DNA from: Lycorma delicatula
Lineage: Eukaryota > Arthropoda > Insecta > Hemiptera > Fulgoridae
DNA: 64,000 nt
Reading direction: 5' to 3'
Assembly (NCBI RefSeq): GCF_047948215.1
Contig: NC_134464.1
Span: forward strand, 33,913,020 to 33,977,019
Of the stretch, positions 1 to 10,790 are shown one piece after another; the first letter of the stretch is position 1, and every line of letters begins with the position of its first letter. The notes beneath the pieces are model-generated. The model had not been told where the DNA came from and searched no databases. It saw only the letters and a list, made by a program, of their open reading frames with translations. The position numbers and the translations under genes were made by a program.

Positions 1-1655
1 AATGCTCTATTAAATTCAGATCTCAGTATCTCTCGAATTCTCTCAAATTAAGTATCTCTCTTTTCGTCCTCATCGACTTCCTCTTTTTCCTCTATATCAC
101 CAGTTTCTTATTCATTTCCTCTGTATTACTCTTCAGTATATTCAACCCACCTATCGACTTTTTCTTTCGTATTATAAATCGGTGCACCATCTTTATTTAA
201 CACATTGTTAAATTTTAAATTATGTTCCACAAAATTTCTCTTAACTTTACTGTATGCTAGACGGAGCATGTATTTTACCAACGATCATTTCTGTTTCCAC
301 TTCGGCGCGATTTTCTTTAATCTACTTCTCTTTTGCTAATTTGTATTTCCTGTTTATAGTATTTCTTAATTGTCTTTAGGTCCTTTTACCTTCTTCATCC
401 CTAGCACGCTCATCCATCAGCTGCAATATATCCTCTGATATCCAAGGTTTTCCACCAGTTCTCTCTGTTTCGCCTAAGTTCGCTTCTGCTTATTTAAGAT
501 TTTTCTATATTTTTTTTAATTCTCCCATTCTTCTTCTAAATTTTCTACCTTATCTTTTTTACACATACCTCTTGCGATGTCCTCCTCAAAAATCTTCTTT
601 ACATCCTCTTTCTCAAGCTTCTCTAAATTGCATTGTTTCATCCGATACCTTTTCTTCAGGTTTTTAAAATCCAATCTACATTACATTAACAGTAAATATG
701 GTCTTTCTCAATGCCTGTTCCTGGATATGCATTGTAGTCGATAAGTTGATTTCTACCTTTTTGTATAACCATAATATAATATATCTGCAATATCGTCTGG
801 CTTTTTCTATGTGTATATTCTTCTATTGTGATTTTTTAACTGGGTTTTGGCATTTACTAAATTATACTTCATGCAAAACTTAATAAGCCTCTTTCCATCA
901 TGAAGGAAAGAGGAAATCAATAAACTCCCTCTTTCATTTCTTTTTCCCAGCCCGTAGTCACCCACAATATTCCTTTCCTTGTCTTTTCCAATGCTTGCAT
1001 TCCAATCTCCACCTATTATTAAATTGTCATACCCTTTTATTGTTTAACTTTGTGAATTTCTTCGTGTACACACTCTACCTCATCATCATCACGAGCACTT
1101 GTAGGTATATAGACGTTAACAATCGTTTACGACTTAGGTTTTGATTATGATTCTACAACTAAGCTATTTAAAATACTCTATACTCTCTTCCCTACCTTCT
1201 TGCTCATTACTTCTACTCCTGCCTGCCCTTTATTTGACGCTGAGTTAATTATTCTAAAATGTATCTGACCAATGTAGTTTCCCTATTCCCATCGAACCTC
1301 GCCAATTCCTAGTACAACTACATTTACCCATTTCCGTTTTTAAATTTTCTAACCTATCAATCTTTTTTAGGCTTCTAACATTCCACGCCCCGACTCGTAG
1401 AATGTTATTTTTTAATTTCCTGGTGATCCCTTCCTTAGCAGTTCCCACCCGGAAATCCGTACAGGGAACTAGTTTACCTCCGGAATATTTTACCAAGGAA
1501 GACGCCTCCATCTTTTTTACATGAAAATGTAGAAAGCTACATTTTCTTGGAAAAAGAAACAGCTGTAGTTTTCCATTGCTTTCAGCTGCGCAGTATTTAA
1601 GAAGATTGAGTGATGTTGATATGGCCATTTAAGTCTTCCTGACCTACGCCCTTAA
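1..1655 (-). pseudogene. RTE/BovB-like LINE, 5' endonuclease part, broken
   Basis: Reading the minus strand from about 1655 down to 1, the translation follows the APE-type endonuclease and the following linker of a non-LTR retrotransposon, of the kind often annotated in insects as craniofacial-development-protein-2-like. The start of the endonuclease is readable (GAWNVRSLKKIDRLENLK, about 1300-1400). About 880-1000 gives a second block resembling the GDWNASIG...VGDYGLGKRNERG region. The segment from about 690 to 1 resembles the linker before the reverse transcriptase. The longest open stretch is a 124-codon frame starting at 1628; frameshifts and stops break the rest. The reverse transcriptase would lie off the left edge. 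The 3' ends at 36647, 50885 and 61849 may belong to the same or a related family. Clade is inferred from recalled motifs. Confidence 0.75.
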
Positions 1656-1659
1656 CAAA

Positions 1660-2640
1660 AAGTGGAAGATAAAAAATTCCAAATATTTTAACCAATCTGG
1701 AGATATTCAACATTATTTCAAAATACTTTTTTTGCCTTAAGTTACGAATAATCTTTCAAAAATGTTTTGAAAAATATTTAAACCAAAGGAAGATAGAAAA
1801 AAACATACAATTTTATTTTAAAAGGTCGAAGCTGATTTTTTGAAAAAAGAGTTTTAGATTATTTATACACTACCGGTCGGGGCTCGCTTTCCTTGCCCGA
1901 CAGTCTAGCTAGAGGAATCCGCCCCCTGAACCCCCGCATTTATCGTTACTCTCATGATTGTTAGAATATTGATAAATAATAATTAAGGTATTCAGATTTA
2001 TAGAAAGCTGTAAAAGAAATTAAATTACAAAAGACAGAAAAGTAGTAAAAAAGTCACATATCATTGAGAAGGTAAACTCTATAACCTATTTCAGTGGCCA
2101 AGGTGAGAGAAATATAAAATGAATTAGTTGAATTAACTTGTTTTTCTTTAATTAATAAATTCATCCCAAGGTGGCTCGGGCCTCCATCTATGGGTTAAAA
2201 CTTTTCCCTGAGTAACACGAATACATCCTACAAATTTTAAAGTGACTGGTTAATTGGTTTTCGCGTGATGCTGATGCAAACAAACAAAAAACTTTTATTT
2301 ATGTATAAGAACCATCGTAGGTAACAAAATTACTATAATACAATTTTCTCTAAAATACCTATGAAGAAAATAAAAATTGATTTTTTCTCGATATCCCCCC
2401 TTAACGAATTTTGAAAAAAGAGTTAATATAAAAAAATTAGTACCTTATTTATAGAAATATTTGGACCAAATTTGAAGAAAATCGGTTTGCTTAATCCTGA
2501 GATATATGGCTACAAGCTATGTGACACACTTACGTACGCACACGTACAAATATATTTTTTTGATCTACATGAACTAGTTAGACCCTATAACTAGAAAATT
2601 AGCAAAAAAATCCGATAGCCTATTTTAGACATGATCAACA
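1660..2640. repeat. Dispersed AT-rich repeat with GC-rich core (family A, copy 1)
   Basis: A GC-rich patch at 1870-1945 (gtcggggctcgctttccttg, then gccccctgaacccccgc) is followed by a spaced block ending near 2300. The same order occurs at 20269-20790, in reverse at 44340-44765, and in part at 58707-58900. The 2160-2280 part, from the cccaaggtggctcgggcctcc region to the stretch about fifty bases after acgaatacatcctac, matches the reverse complement of 44375-44475. The 2330-2560 part resembles the reverse complement of 23820-23935 (both contain a gaaaatcggttt motif). Flanking 1700-1850 resembles the reverse complement of 24290-24400. No coding sequence is visible. Type is unknown; a non-autonomous DNA element or Helitron-like piece is possible. 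Confidence 0.6.
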
Positions 2641-2828
2641 TACTTTACCCTTTAATATAGGTATGTTAAATTTAACATTAGCCTTTTAAACGGTTATTGC
2701 TAAGAAAAAATGAATATATCTTATAAATTTAAGGCTGTAACCTCTAGCAAAGTTTAACCTAAACATACGTAAAACTCCCTAATATTAAACTAAATCAATT
2801 TGTAGATATCTGTATATTCTGTATATAA

Positions 2829-4140
2829 CGGGTGATTCAAAAAGGATTTCACAAATTTAAAAGCATATAAAACTTTATTTAATTAACTTACAGATTCGGT
2901 TGAGTCTCATTTCATACAAAAATACATCAAGTTTTGACTCACGTAGTTAATTAGTACTGATTTGGCCCGCAGCGCTGTCACCAATGTTGTTAAAAATGGA
3001 TACATTTACTGGTGCGGAACGTGCTCGCTGTGTGTTTCAGTTTCACGATTTGCAGTCAGCAACTGCAGTTAAATGTAATTTTCGTAGAAAGTACGGTAGG
3101 GACCCTCTTAGTTGGCGTACAATTTACTCTTGGCACCAAACCTTTGTTGAGACAGGTTGTTCTGTTAAAATCACCAGGACGCCCATGCGACTCTGAAGCT
3201 GCTGTGGAACAAAGCTTTGCACAGCCCGAAGAAATCAACTCGATGTGCGTCACGTAAGTATAGTCGTCCTCAGACGACTGTTAGGCGCGTATTACGGTAA
3301 AATATTGCACTTGAAGCCGTGCAAACTAACCGTGGTTCAACACATTACAGATTACGATAAAGTTGCTCGGCTGCAGTTTTGTGTGGAAATAATAGACAGA
3401 ATTGAAGATAACGATAAATTTTTAGACAATGTAATTTTTAGTGATGAGTCAATGTTTCACATCGTGGCAAGGTAAACACATATACCTGCCAAATACGGAG
3501 TAGCGAAAACCTCATGAAAATCTGTAGCACATTCGTGATAGCCCTACGATCAATGTGTTTTCTGCCCTAACCAAAAAAGACTGTATAGCCAGTTCTTCTT
3601 TCAGGAGACAACCATAAATGGTATCGTTTATATGGCCGTAATTCAAAATTTTCTAATTTCTCAGTCAGACGATGATAACCAAGATGGATGCTATTTCTAT
3701 CAGCAAAACGGAACATACCTCACTACCGCACAAAATTTCAAAATTTTCTTGATAATTAATTCCCATGTTAGTGGATTTGTCATAAGGTCAACTTAGATGT
3801 TCACCTCACTCCCCAGATTTGAACCCACTAGATTTTTTCTTATGGGTTTCATTAAAGATCGGGTTTATTTACCATCTTTTTCTGTTGATCTTGTTGAGCT
3901 AAGACGTCGAATTAAACCTTCAGAGGTAACGCCTGACTTGATGGCTACAGTCTGGAATGAAATCGGCTCCAGGTGGAATATATATCGCATTACAAATGGA
4001 AGCCATATCGAACCGAAGTGAATGTTGGGTGACAAACTTGGTGTGTTTTGCTATGAAATAAGACCTCAACCGAATTTGGAAGTTATCTCAATAAATTGTT
4101 ACATTCTTTCAAAGTTGTGAAGCCCCTTTTTTCTTGTTTA
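2829..4140 (+). mobile_element. Tc1/mariner-superfamily DNA transposon, decayed
   Basis: A degenerate but nearly full-length element. Its ends form imperfect inverted repeats: about 2838-2870 pairs with about 4105-4137, and 2891-2922 (cagattcggttgagtctcat) pairs with 4046-4079, so each arm is about 90 bases. The interior encodes a transposase in broken frames (see the nested entry). Target-site duplication was not resolved because the flanks are AT-rich. Identification rests on the paired ends together with the transposase motifs. Confidence 0.8.
2984..4021 (+). pseudogene. Transposase of the 2829-4140 element, inactive
   Basis: The frame from 2984 reads the N-terminal helix-turn-helix of the insect DUF4817-type transposases (CVFQFHDLQSATAVKCNFRR, then KYGRDP...TIYSWHQTF). 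Frameshifts near 3190 and 3260 follow. The DDE_3 region then appears: VIFSDESMFH with the first catalytic Asp at 3443-3445; YQQNG where the second Asp codon is AAC (Asn) at 3707-3709; and SPDLNPLDFFLW with the third Asp at 3831-3833, followed by a frameshift into GFIKDRVYL. The conserved end RITNGSHIE is present. Frameshifts plus the Asp-to-Asn change make it inactive. The family is known to cut and paste its element at TA targets; no activity is expected here. Confidence 0.85.
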
Positions 4141-4316
4141 AATTAAAAATAAAACTATTATTACTGTTTTATGAAAAAGGGATATAGTTCCCTCGTAGCA
4201 CACAGATTAAAAAAAAAGGTGCACTAAATATCTGAAAAATTTTGGAATATCAAACAAGTAAATAAAACAGTTTAATCAATTAAGCATTTGAGGGTTTGCA
4301 ATATTTATAATTTTCC

Positions 4317-5243
4317 AAACCACACATCTCAGAAATGCTCGACCTGAGACTGTACAAGACGACACTTCACTTACACTCATACATCCTTGTATAAGTTTAT
4401 ACGGATTTGGGGGGATGGTATGCATCTCCTTCGTTTTTAAGGGCAACGGGAGCCCGAGTGCCTCCAACCATATAAATTTAAACCAATATTTGTTCCGTCT
4501 GGCAGCTGATGAGCTGTGTGTTTGCGAGGAGGTCCAGTCGAACGAACACATGATGTACAACTGCCCAGTTCATGGGGGGGAGGCCAGAACTCAGACCACC
4601 CTGGAACTTAGAGGTCAAGGGGCCTCTAGAGTGGCATTGGCCACTCACAAGCGGCGAGTCAGTTTGGCGAGAGCCGCATTGTCCGATCCTGTGGGACTTC
4701 CTTGATGCGGTTGCTTTATTCAACCGACATCAGTAGCTTACCTAAGAGAAAAGACTTCTACTGCGCTGCTGTAGGAAGCTAACCGAGAGATATGGCTGGC
4801 TACCAACCAGATTAAGGCTTCCATCGCTTTAATGGTGGGCAGATACTTTCTGGCATTCAGCGACCTAGACGTGGCAGCGAATTGCTGTTTTTGACAAAAT
4901 AAATTTAATTATTGATAGTCATATATGTTATAGTAGCTGACATTATACGCCTACCCATTTTCGTGATATATGAAAAGTGGGCGGTGGGACACGCAAGCGA
5001 GTCGTGCATGATACCACGATTTTAGGTTAGCTCTCGGAGCAAGTTAGGACACTGGTCGTTAAACTGTTTCGAGGGCTCAGTAGCCGTTTGTGGCACAGAC
5101 ATTCGGTCTCATGCTTTAGGGCTGTCGAATGGGGTGGTGGCCGGAGAAATGCCAAGCAAAGCAATACACTCATACATATCATCCTCAATCATTCTCTGAA
5201 GTAATACCTGACGGTGATTCCCGGAGGCTAAACAGGGAAAAAT
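4317..5243 (+). repeat. tRNA-derived SINE, family 1, split by a LINE
   Basis: 4317-4384 matches the middle of SINE family 1 (accacacatctcagaaatg, then the actgtacaag region). 5166-5243 continues the same element without loss (atcatcctcaatcattctct, then gaagtaatacctgacggtga, ending aaacagggaaaa). The intervening 4385-5165 is a LINE. The 12 bases acactcatacat occur at both 4373-4384 and 5166-5177, as expected for the LINE's target-site duplication. The tRNA-like head of this SINE is missing (5' truncated). Confidence 0.85.
4385..5165 (+). pseudogene. LINE 3' end (R1/Jockey-type C-terminus plus 3' UTR)
   Basis: A 5'-truncated retrotransposon. The start encodes a degraded reverse-transcriptase C-terminus: the frame across 4415-4705 contains NLNQYLFRLAADELCVCEEV followed by QSNEHMMYNCPVH. 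This is the Cys-x-Cys...His...Cys pattern seen at the end of R1- and Jockey-type proteins. A long 3' UTR runs to about 5165 with no poly(A) tail. The same 3' region occurs in reverse at 54545-55075. Exact 12-bp target-site duplications flank it. The clade is not certain. Confidence 0.8.
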
Positions 5244-5245
5244 AT

Positions 5246-6405
5246 TTTTAATATAGAGAAATAAAATTATTTTGTAGAAAATACATTATCATCAGTATCT
5301 TTGTCGTTCATTTTTTGTTACTGTTATTAGCATTATTTTCGTAATTCTCGGAACTATGTATATTTTCATGTAAAATTTAAATAATATTAATAAATTATTC
5401 AAACTATATTAAAAATACTGGCATCTGATTAAAAAAATATTCATAAAACAAAATTTTAATTAGAAAAAAGGTTAATCTTAATCTTGCACTTATTAATTTT
5501 TAATAAGTGGTTTTTTGCAGTTTTTTTTTTAATTTTTAATTTGTATTTCTTAATTTAAACATTAAGAGAAAACGGAGTATTTACATAAAGAAACATGAGC
5601 ATACCATTTTTTAACGTTCTGTCAATTTAGAAATGGATTTCCATCCTTGGTTTTAATTGTAGATATATACTTAGCAACAGCAGTTTCCTTTCTACGTATA
5701 GTTAACACAACCAACCCGGCAAACCCCCAAAGCACTTTGTCAAACTCAGCTTTATCAGGAAAGGGAAAACAAAACTTGTTACATTTCTAACTCTCGGTCC
5801 TTCTCTTTCTCATTTTCACACACATTTCTTATTGCACTTATCTCTTTTCCATCTTTTCCCTGTTTACAGAAAACTTCTCATGTTTGCTATAATAATGAGT
5901 TTTCTCTTACGACTATAGAATAGGTAAAATGTAATTGAAAATACGTTTTCCTTTAGTTTTCAAATAAAATACGAACATAAATATATGTATACATTTATAT
6001 ATAGTGTTTAATTTTTGACAGAACATACTGGAACGGCGTTTCGGCATCTACTTTTTTTATACGTTACATCTACATGAAATATTTTATAAAGTTATATAAA
6101 TAACGTTCTTGAAAATGGAATAAATTACAACGATTTTTATAGCTGATTATGTGGTAGAAATTTTTTTATACTATTTTTTTAAGCAAATTACTGAAAAATT
6201 TTGTAATCATTTTCTTAATTTTCATTTACAATTAAATTTCATAATATTCAAATTAAATTTACAATTCTATAAAAAAAAAAACGTAATTCAAATAGAAATG
6301 TTTTGTATTTCGATTTGGAGCTTCAACTAGTTGTTTGATTATCTCATGTTACGTCACATTTATGTAGGATACTTTATTAAAATTCTACTGGAACGTTTTT
6401 TTTCC
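5246..6405. other. AT-rich spacer, nothing recognised
   Basis: I see homopolymer runs and AT-rich sequence without coding signal. A short GC-richer patch at 5700-5770 has no match that I recognise. Confidence 0.6.
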
Positions 6406-6409
6406 TCTC

Positions 6410-6720
6410 TATTCCCCTGGGCCGGTCCGACTGGTTGGTACTTCGCCACCCAGAGGAGTGTCTGATTACTCAAACGGGCTTTCCCACCTCCCGGTTATAT
6501 ACCGGCATGGTAGGTCAGCCCGCCGGTCAGCTCTTTTGAGATTTTTCCTTTTTTAATGCCCAAATTTTGACACCACGCCATACCATGTATTGTCGTGACG
6601 TGGTGACGGGTCTTTTAATTTAATTCCAAATCCCTGATCTCCCTTTTAGCTCCCAGCGGATCATCGAGACCGACATACCTCAGCATGTGGTGTGACAGTC
6701 ACACCACATGCTGAGACTGT
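6410..6720 (+). repeat. GC-rich dispersed repeat (family C, copy 1)
   Basis: Shares an ordered block with 17135-17265 and 59350-59490: a ccctgggccg-type start, cgccacccagaggagtgtc, and tatataccggcatggtaggt. All three copies have the same orientation. Downstream of the block, 6545-6720 is a different GC-rich stretch ending in a perfect palindrome (6679-6715). It could be the untranslated end of a LINE; no protein was recognised. Confidence 0.65.
6679..6715. repeat. Perfect palindrome, 18-bp arms, 1-base loop
   Basis: The left arm 6679-6696 (ctcagcatgtggtgtgac) is the exact reverse complement of 6698-6715, with a single A at 6697 between them. It would form a hairpin with essentially no loop. 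It lies at the edge of the family C repeat. Confidence 0.95.
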
Positions 6721-7004
6721 CCTCCCTTCCCTAATCTTATACTAAAACCCTAAAGTAAGGTTAAACATTACATATATTTATATACTCTTTATTTTTCTCT
6801 AAGTTTTGTGAAATAAATACTTTTTTTTATATTTATTTTCAAGTAATTATAGATGAAGGTAACAGCCTAATACACGTTCTTAATATTAAACGATTACATA
6901 ATCTCTCCATAAAGTACTTGGAGGAAAAATAATATATAAAAAAATTAGTTATGAAAACATAAAAAAAATATTAGAACACTTAAAGAAGAAAAAAAACTAG
7001 CTAC

Positions 7005-8110
7005 ATCAAAGCATCTAAACAAACCTGTTTATACCTACACATACTGTAATTAAACAGATCAATATTCCTGTTAAGTAAGCTCACAATATTGAACAGTTTA
7101 AGAGTAGAATTTAATGGGGAATTGGTACGATGCAAGATACATTATCTAGGAATAAAAAAAAGAAAAACATATACCTCTAGATAACTTAGACAAATAAAAT
7201 ACTAATCTTTCCAAATTAGAATGACAGTCCATTAAATTATTAATGTCCTTATATCGTATTATAAAATTATATAGCATTTGCCGATCATATCATGGGGGAG
7301 TGTTAGCATCTCGGTCTTTATTCGGAAGTCCGGGATTCGTATCTCGGTTAGGCATTGCATTTTTACACGCTAAAAAAATTCAACATTATCCCTCGATTAC
7401 AATAAGTGGGCCTAAGCCTGTTATTGTATAAATAAATTATCCCGCGTTTAAGTTAAGTGTATAAGTTATCCCGCGTTTAAATTTAAGAAGCCTTATATTT
7501 AACGTTGTGCGTAATTGATACATAGAAAAGCTATAGGGGCAAAATTTATTATTAATCTTAAGAAACTATTTTTGATTTACTCTAACTGCTGTTTCCGATA
7601 TTTAGTGAATAGAGTCTATATCTGTACAGCGTATTCAAGGAAACTTCTCATAAAGGTATAGAATATTCTAATTGTTTCAATATCCCGAAAATATTTAGTG
7701 TTTCTTATTGTAAACTTCAGTCGCCATTTATCATCATTTAAAGTAAACTGAAGATGCTTATCAAAGCAAAAAGTACTATCCAGTATTTCCCAGATCTCTA
7801 ACAGACTCAACTTCTAGTAAAATGTAATCACCAATGAAATAAGAAGGTATTAAAGTCATCTGGCTAGCAACCAACATCTTTCATTTCTTCGGATTTAAAT
7901 ACAATTTGTTAGTATAAAATTAGACCAATAAATTTTTCAGTTCTCCTTCAATAAATTGAGAGTCAGTATCTTTTCTCCCAACATGATAAATTTTAACATC
8001 ATCAGCATACGTAGAATATTTACATACCGAAAACACTTACTTGATTACAATTTAATGCACGTATTTCAATTTTTTTAATATCGGCTGAATTTTGGTAGCA
8101 GCTCCTACAG
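7005..8110 (-). pseudogene. LINE reverse transcriptase C-terminal half, decayed
   Basis: Minus-strand translation from 8110 downward gives a polymerase catalytic box TYADDVKIYH (the YADD codons at 7998-8009), then TNKLYLNPKK, then the thumb-like region in the 64-codon frame 7810-7616 (TIRNTKYFRDIETIRIFYTF then MRSFLEYAVQI). Fragments of the C-terminus continue at about 7500-7600 (FLRLIINFAP) and about 7010-7240 (TNSPLNSTLKLFNIVSLLNR). A SINE at 7281-7440 interrupts it. Stops and frameshifts abound. The pattern resembles CR1/Jockey-type LINEs; the exact clade is uncertain. Confidence 0.72.
7281..7440 (+). repeat. tRNA-derived SINE, family 2
   Basis: The head ccgatcatatcatgggggag continues into gtgttagcatctcggtcttt, and a box B-like gggattcgtatctcggtta sits at about 7332. 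The body ends acacgctaaaaaaattcaac. It lacks the ctccggg-type 3' module of other family 2 copies, so it may be a subfamily. It sits inside the 7005-8110 LINE relic. Just downstream, ttatcccgcgtttaa is repeated twice (about 7438 and 7468). Confidence 0.75.
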
Positions 8111-8330
8111 AATTGTATTGATTCCTTGTTTCTTTGTTACGTATTGTTCGTTACTTTATATCAATAAGAATTTTTTATGCACTGATAAAACATTTATTTG
8201 TTACAAAAAAAAAAAAAAAAACATGTATATTTTAGTGCAATTGATGAGAAATATTTTATTTTTTGTTATGAAAGTGTGGGGATCAAAAGCTATGGTTATT
8301 AATCCGGTGAAGATTGGTAGCTATGAAAGG

Positions 8331-8410
8331 ATCCCACGCCTGACCAAGTTTCGTACCCAAGACCTCCGCACGAAATGCCGAGATGCTACCTACTCATCCA
8401 TGGAGGTCGG
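8331..8410 (-). repeat. tRNA-derived SINE, family 2, head only
   Basis: On the minus strand it starts ccgacctccatggatgagta, has box A-like and degenerate box B-like sequence, and runs into the ggcgtgggatcc end. No tail module is visible. An A-run and AT-rich DNA lie on the left. Confidence 0.7.
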
Positions 8411-8999
8411 ATTTTGTTTTTTTAATTAATTATGGTTTATTAATTTTAAGATTTTTTTAACGAGATTAAATCATAATATATCTTAGCAAGATAAAGTTCG
8501 TTAATTAAATTAATTAATTAACTAGTATTATATAGTTAAGTAATAAGTTTAAAATGTACTAATATTTTATACACGGAAGAAGACGTACCATTATAATTAA
8601 TATTATTATATTAGTCTAATAATAAGTTAAACTGAAGTCGCACACTATTTAGGTAGGGAATACTGCAAAATTACTTCCGGCAGCAATGAAAACCTTGAGC
8701 GTGTTCCGTGGCTGGCTATTCAGAAGTTACGGTCTCTAGTACAGGAAAGATATTGAATTATTCATCTCAGATTTATTAATGTGACAACTTCAAAAGCACT
8801 GCTACTGCAATATGTATTTGTTCATATTCGTACACTTAAAATGTATAACATAGACAAATTTCACTTTCATATATGTTTATAAGTGATTAAATTATATGTA
8901 ATTGTTTTTATTTTGATTTTTTTCTGTATCTTTTTATAAAAGCCTTTATTTAACTCGCTTTACGAATAATCAAATCTTGCAACTGCTATATCTTTTGAT
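8411..8999. other. AT-rich spacer
   Basis: Mostly A/T with short attaatt-type runs around 8500-8530. No coding signal or recognised repeat was seen. Confidence 0.55.
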
Positions 9000-9207
9000 C
9001 TATCGTATGAAAATCAATGAAATTTAGTACACATATGTAACTTTGATGACAATACAGCACTACGGTGTCGGATTTTGATATGACCCACCCCCACGCCTCC
9101 ACGCGCTACCCCTATGCTAAATTCATGCATTTAGTTGAAAATTTTCATTTCTCATGAACTATTGTATGAAAATGATTGAAATGTGGTACACGTATGTAAC
9201 TTCGATG
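9000..9207. repeat. Diverged direct repeat of about 49 bp
   Basis: 9000-9048 (tatcgtatgaaaatcaatga, then a stretch ending gtaactttgatg) recurs as 9159-9207 (tattgtatgaaaatgattga, then gtaacttcgatg). The spacer is a C-rich stretch (acccacccccacgcctccac). This suggests a tandemly built repeat element of unknown family. Confidence 0.7.
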
Positions 9208-9610
9208 TGTAAAAATAAGTATTTACTTTTTTTTGTCTTAAAAAAAAATTACAAAAATATATTTGATTACATATTAAAACTTATTTTTTAAAAAAGCTTT
9301 TATTTAACTAATATTAATATTTAAATTAATAAAAACAGGAAACAAATTAGAAAAACCTTCTAAACAGTAAAAAATAAGAATTAAATCAAATTAAGAATTT
9401 TAAACAAAAAAATATAATATATTACCAAATATAAAAAATGCACTGAAAAGTAAAAAATAAATTATATAAATATCTAATAAATAACCAATTTTTGTAATCT
9501 TTTGAAAAAAACCTGTTTCATTTTTCACCCGCAGTGAACTGAAATACCGAAACTGGGAAGAGCATTTTTAAATTCATACTATTGAGTGATTTCATTACAG
9601 AACTGTCAAC

Positions 9611-9778
9611 TTTTACCAACAGTGTATGGTAAATGTCAATAATGACCAAAACTATTTGGTAAAAGTCTGAAATAAATGTGTTTTCAAGATTTTTTCGGAC
9701 TTTTACCAAGTGACTTGGTAAATGTTAGAATTTACCGGTAAAACTTGATATTTACTGGTATTCGAGGTTTTACCGTAA
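9611..9778. repeat. Cluster of TTTACC/GGTAAA motifs
   Basis: Within about 170 bases the hexamer TTTACC or its complement, or a one-base variant, occurs roughly nine times. Examples are ttttaccaacag, tatggtaaatg, atttggtaaaag, tttaccaagtgacttggtaaa, tttaccggtaaa and gttttaccgtaac. One pair forms a hairpin with 9-bp arms (9702-9722) and one a 12-bp perfect palindrome (9731-9742). Such subterminal motif clusters are known binding sites for hAT-type transposases; that role here is inference. Confidence 0.7.
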
Positions 9779-9799
9779 CATATATATTTATATATATTC

Positions 9800-10530
9800 A
9801 GGCGTTTCATTTTAATCGCTCCAGGCGGTTAAACTTAAAACTTTCTTATAAACTACGCACAATGGCACAATACAAAAAAAAATATCAAAACAAACGTTCT
9901 CAAACTGGAGAGGGACCTTATTGAAACCTTGGATTTGACTTTTACCTTATTTCAAAGTTAACACAATTTTTCAAACAGAATGGCCTATTTTAGACCCCCA
10001 CCAGTGAAAAGAAAAGAAAATTTTACATTGGAATATGTGGTCACATGTATGTCCACGGACCTTTTTTGAAGGTCATATGGCTAACCATCAGAGATAATAA
10101 CAAAAGAGTGGTAGTATTATACTGAGATAGTGTTGTTATACGAGTTTTTGAAGGTCAAACAATATTCCGGAATATTTATACTCCAGACCATTTACAACGC
10201 AAACTATAGGAAAGAGCCTAAAAATGACTTTACACTATCGTATAACACTATTTCTGATGGTTAGTTGTATGAACTTCAAAAAATTCCAAGGTCATATGTG
10301 TGACCACACATTCCAATGTTAAGTTTTGTTCTTTTCATGATGGGGACAAAAATAAGTTATTAATTTAAAAAAATCGTGTTAACCTTGAAATAACTGTCAA
10401 GGTGAAGTTCCAACGTTAAATCTAAGTTCACTCTGAAGTGTTCCCTTATAATCTGAGTAACTTTTGTTTAGGTCCTTTTTTTATTTGCGTAGCTTACAAG
10501 AAAATCGCTTGGGGCGATTATAATGAAAAT
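9800..10530. mobile_element. Long inverted-repeat (fold-back or MITE-like) element F1
   Basis: The left arm, about 9800-10150, is matched in reverse by about 10230-10528. Paired anchors: tttcattttaatcgctcc with the complement of ggggcgattataatgaaa; taaactacgcac with gcgtagcttac; tttcaaagttaacacaattt with aaatcgtgttaaccttgaaa; acattggaatatgtggtcac with gtgaccacacattccaatgt; gctaaccatcag with ctgatggttag. The centre is about 10160-10220. Both ends abut TA-rich runs. No coding sequence is present. It is a non-autonomous element; the mobilising enzyme cannot be named. Confidence 0.85.
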
Positions 10531-10589
10531 ATATATATATTTATTGTTTTTCTGCTTTAACAATTTTAATTTTTATTATTAAAACAAAA

Positions 10590-10790
10590 TGTTTTTGTGT
10601 TCATCATTTAAAAGCTATTAAAATTAAAGTAGATTGAGTATACCATACGTTATATTCCAAAACCCAAAATTAGAAGAAATTTTTTTCATTACTGTCTAAA
10701 AGGTGTTACATTAATATAATTTAGAATCGGCGTAGCTGGGAAAGTCAGGCGATTTCTTTGCCAGGTTTTTTTAATTGAATTTATTTAAAC
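10590..10790 (+). repeat. Dispersed repeat family E, copy 1
   Basis: Matches 24700-24870 in the same orientation: aaaagctattaaaattaaag pairs with agggctattaaaattaatgt, then ccaaaacccaaaattagaag with ctgaacccaaaatacgaagc, and cggcgtagctgggaaagtca with cggcgtagccgagaaagtca, ending at a tttgccag motif in both. Function and class are unknown. Confidence 0.75.

Noticed and set aside
698..883. 61-codon plus-strand frame
   Set aside because: It lies antisense to the LINE endonuclease relic.
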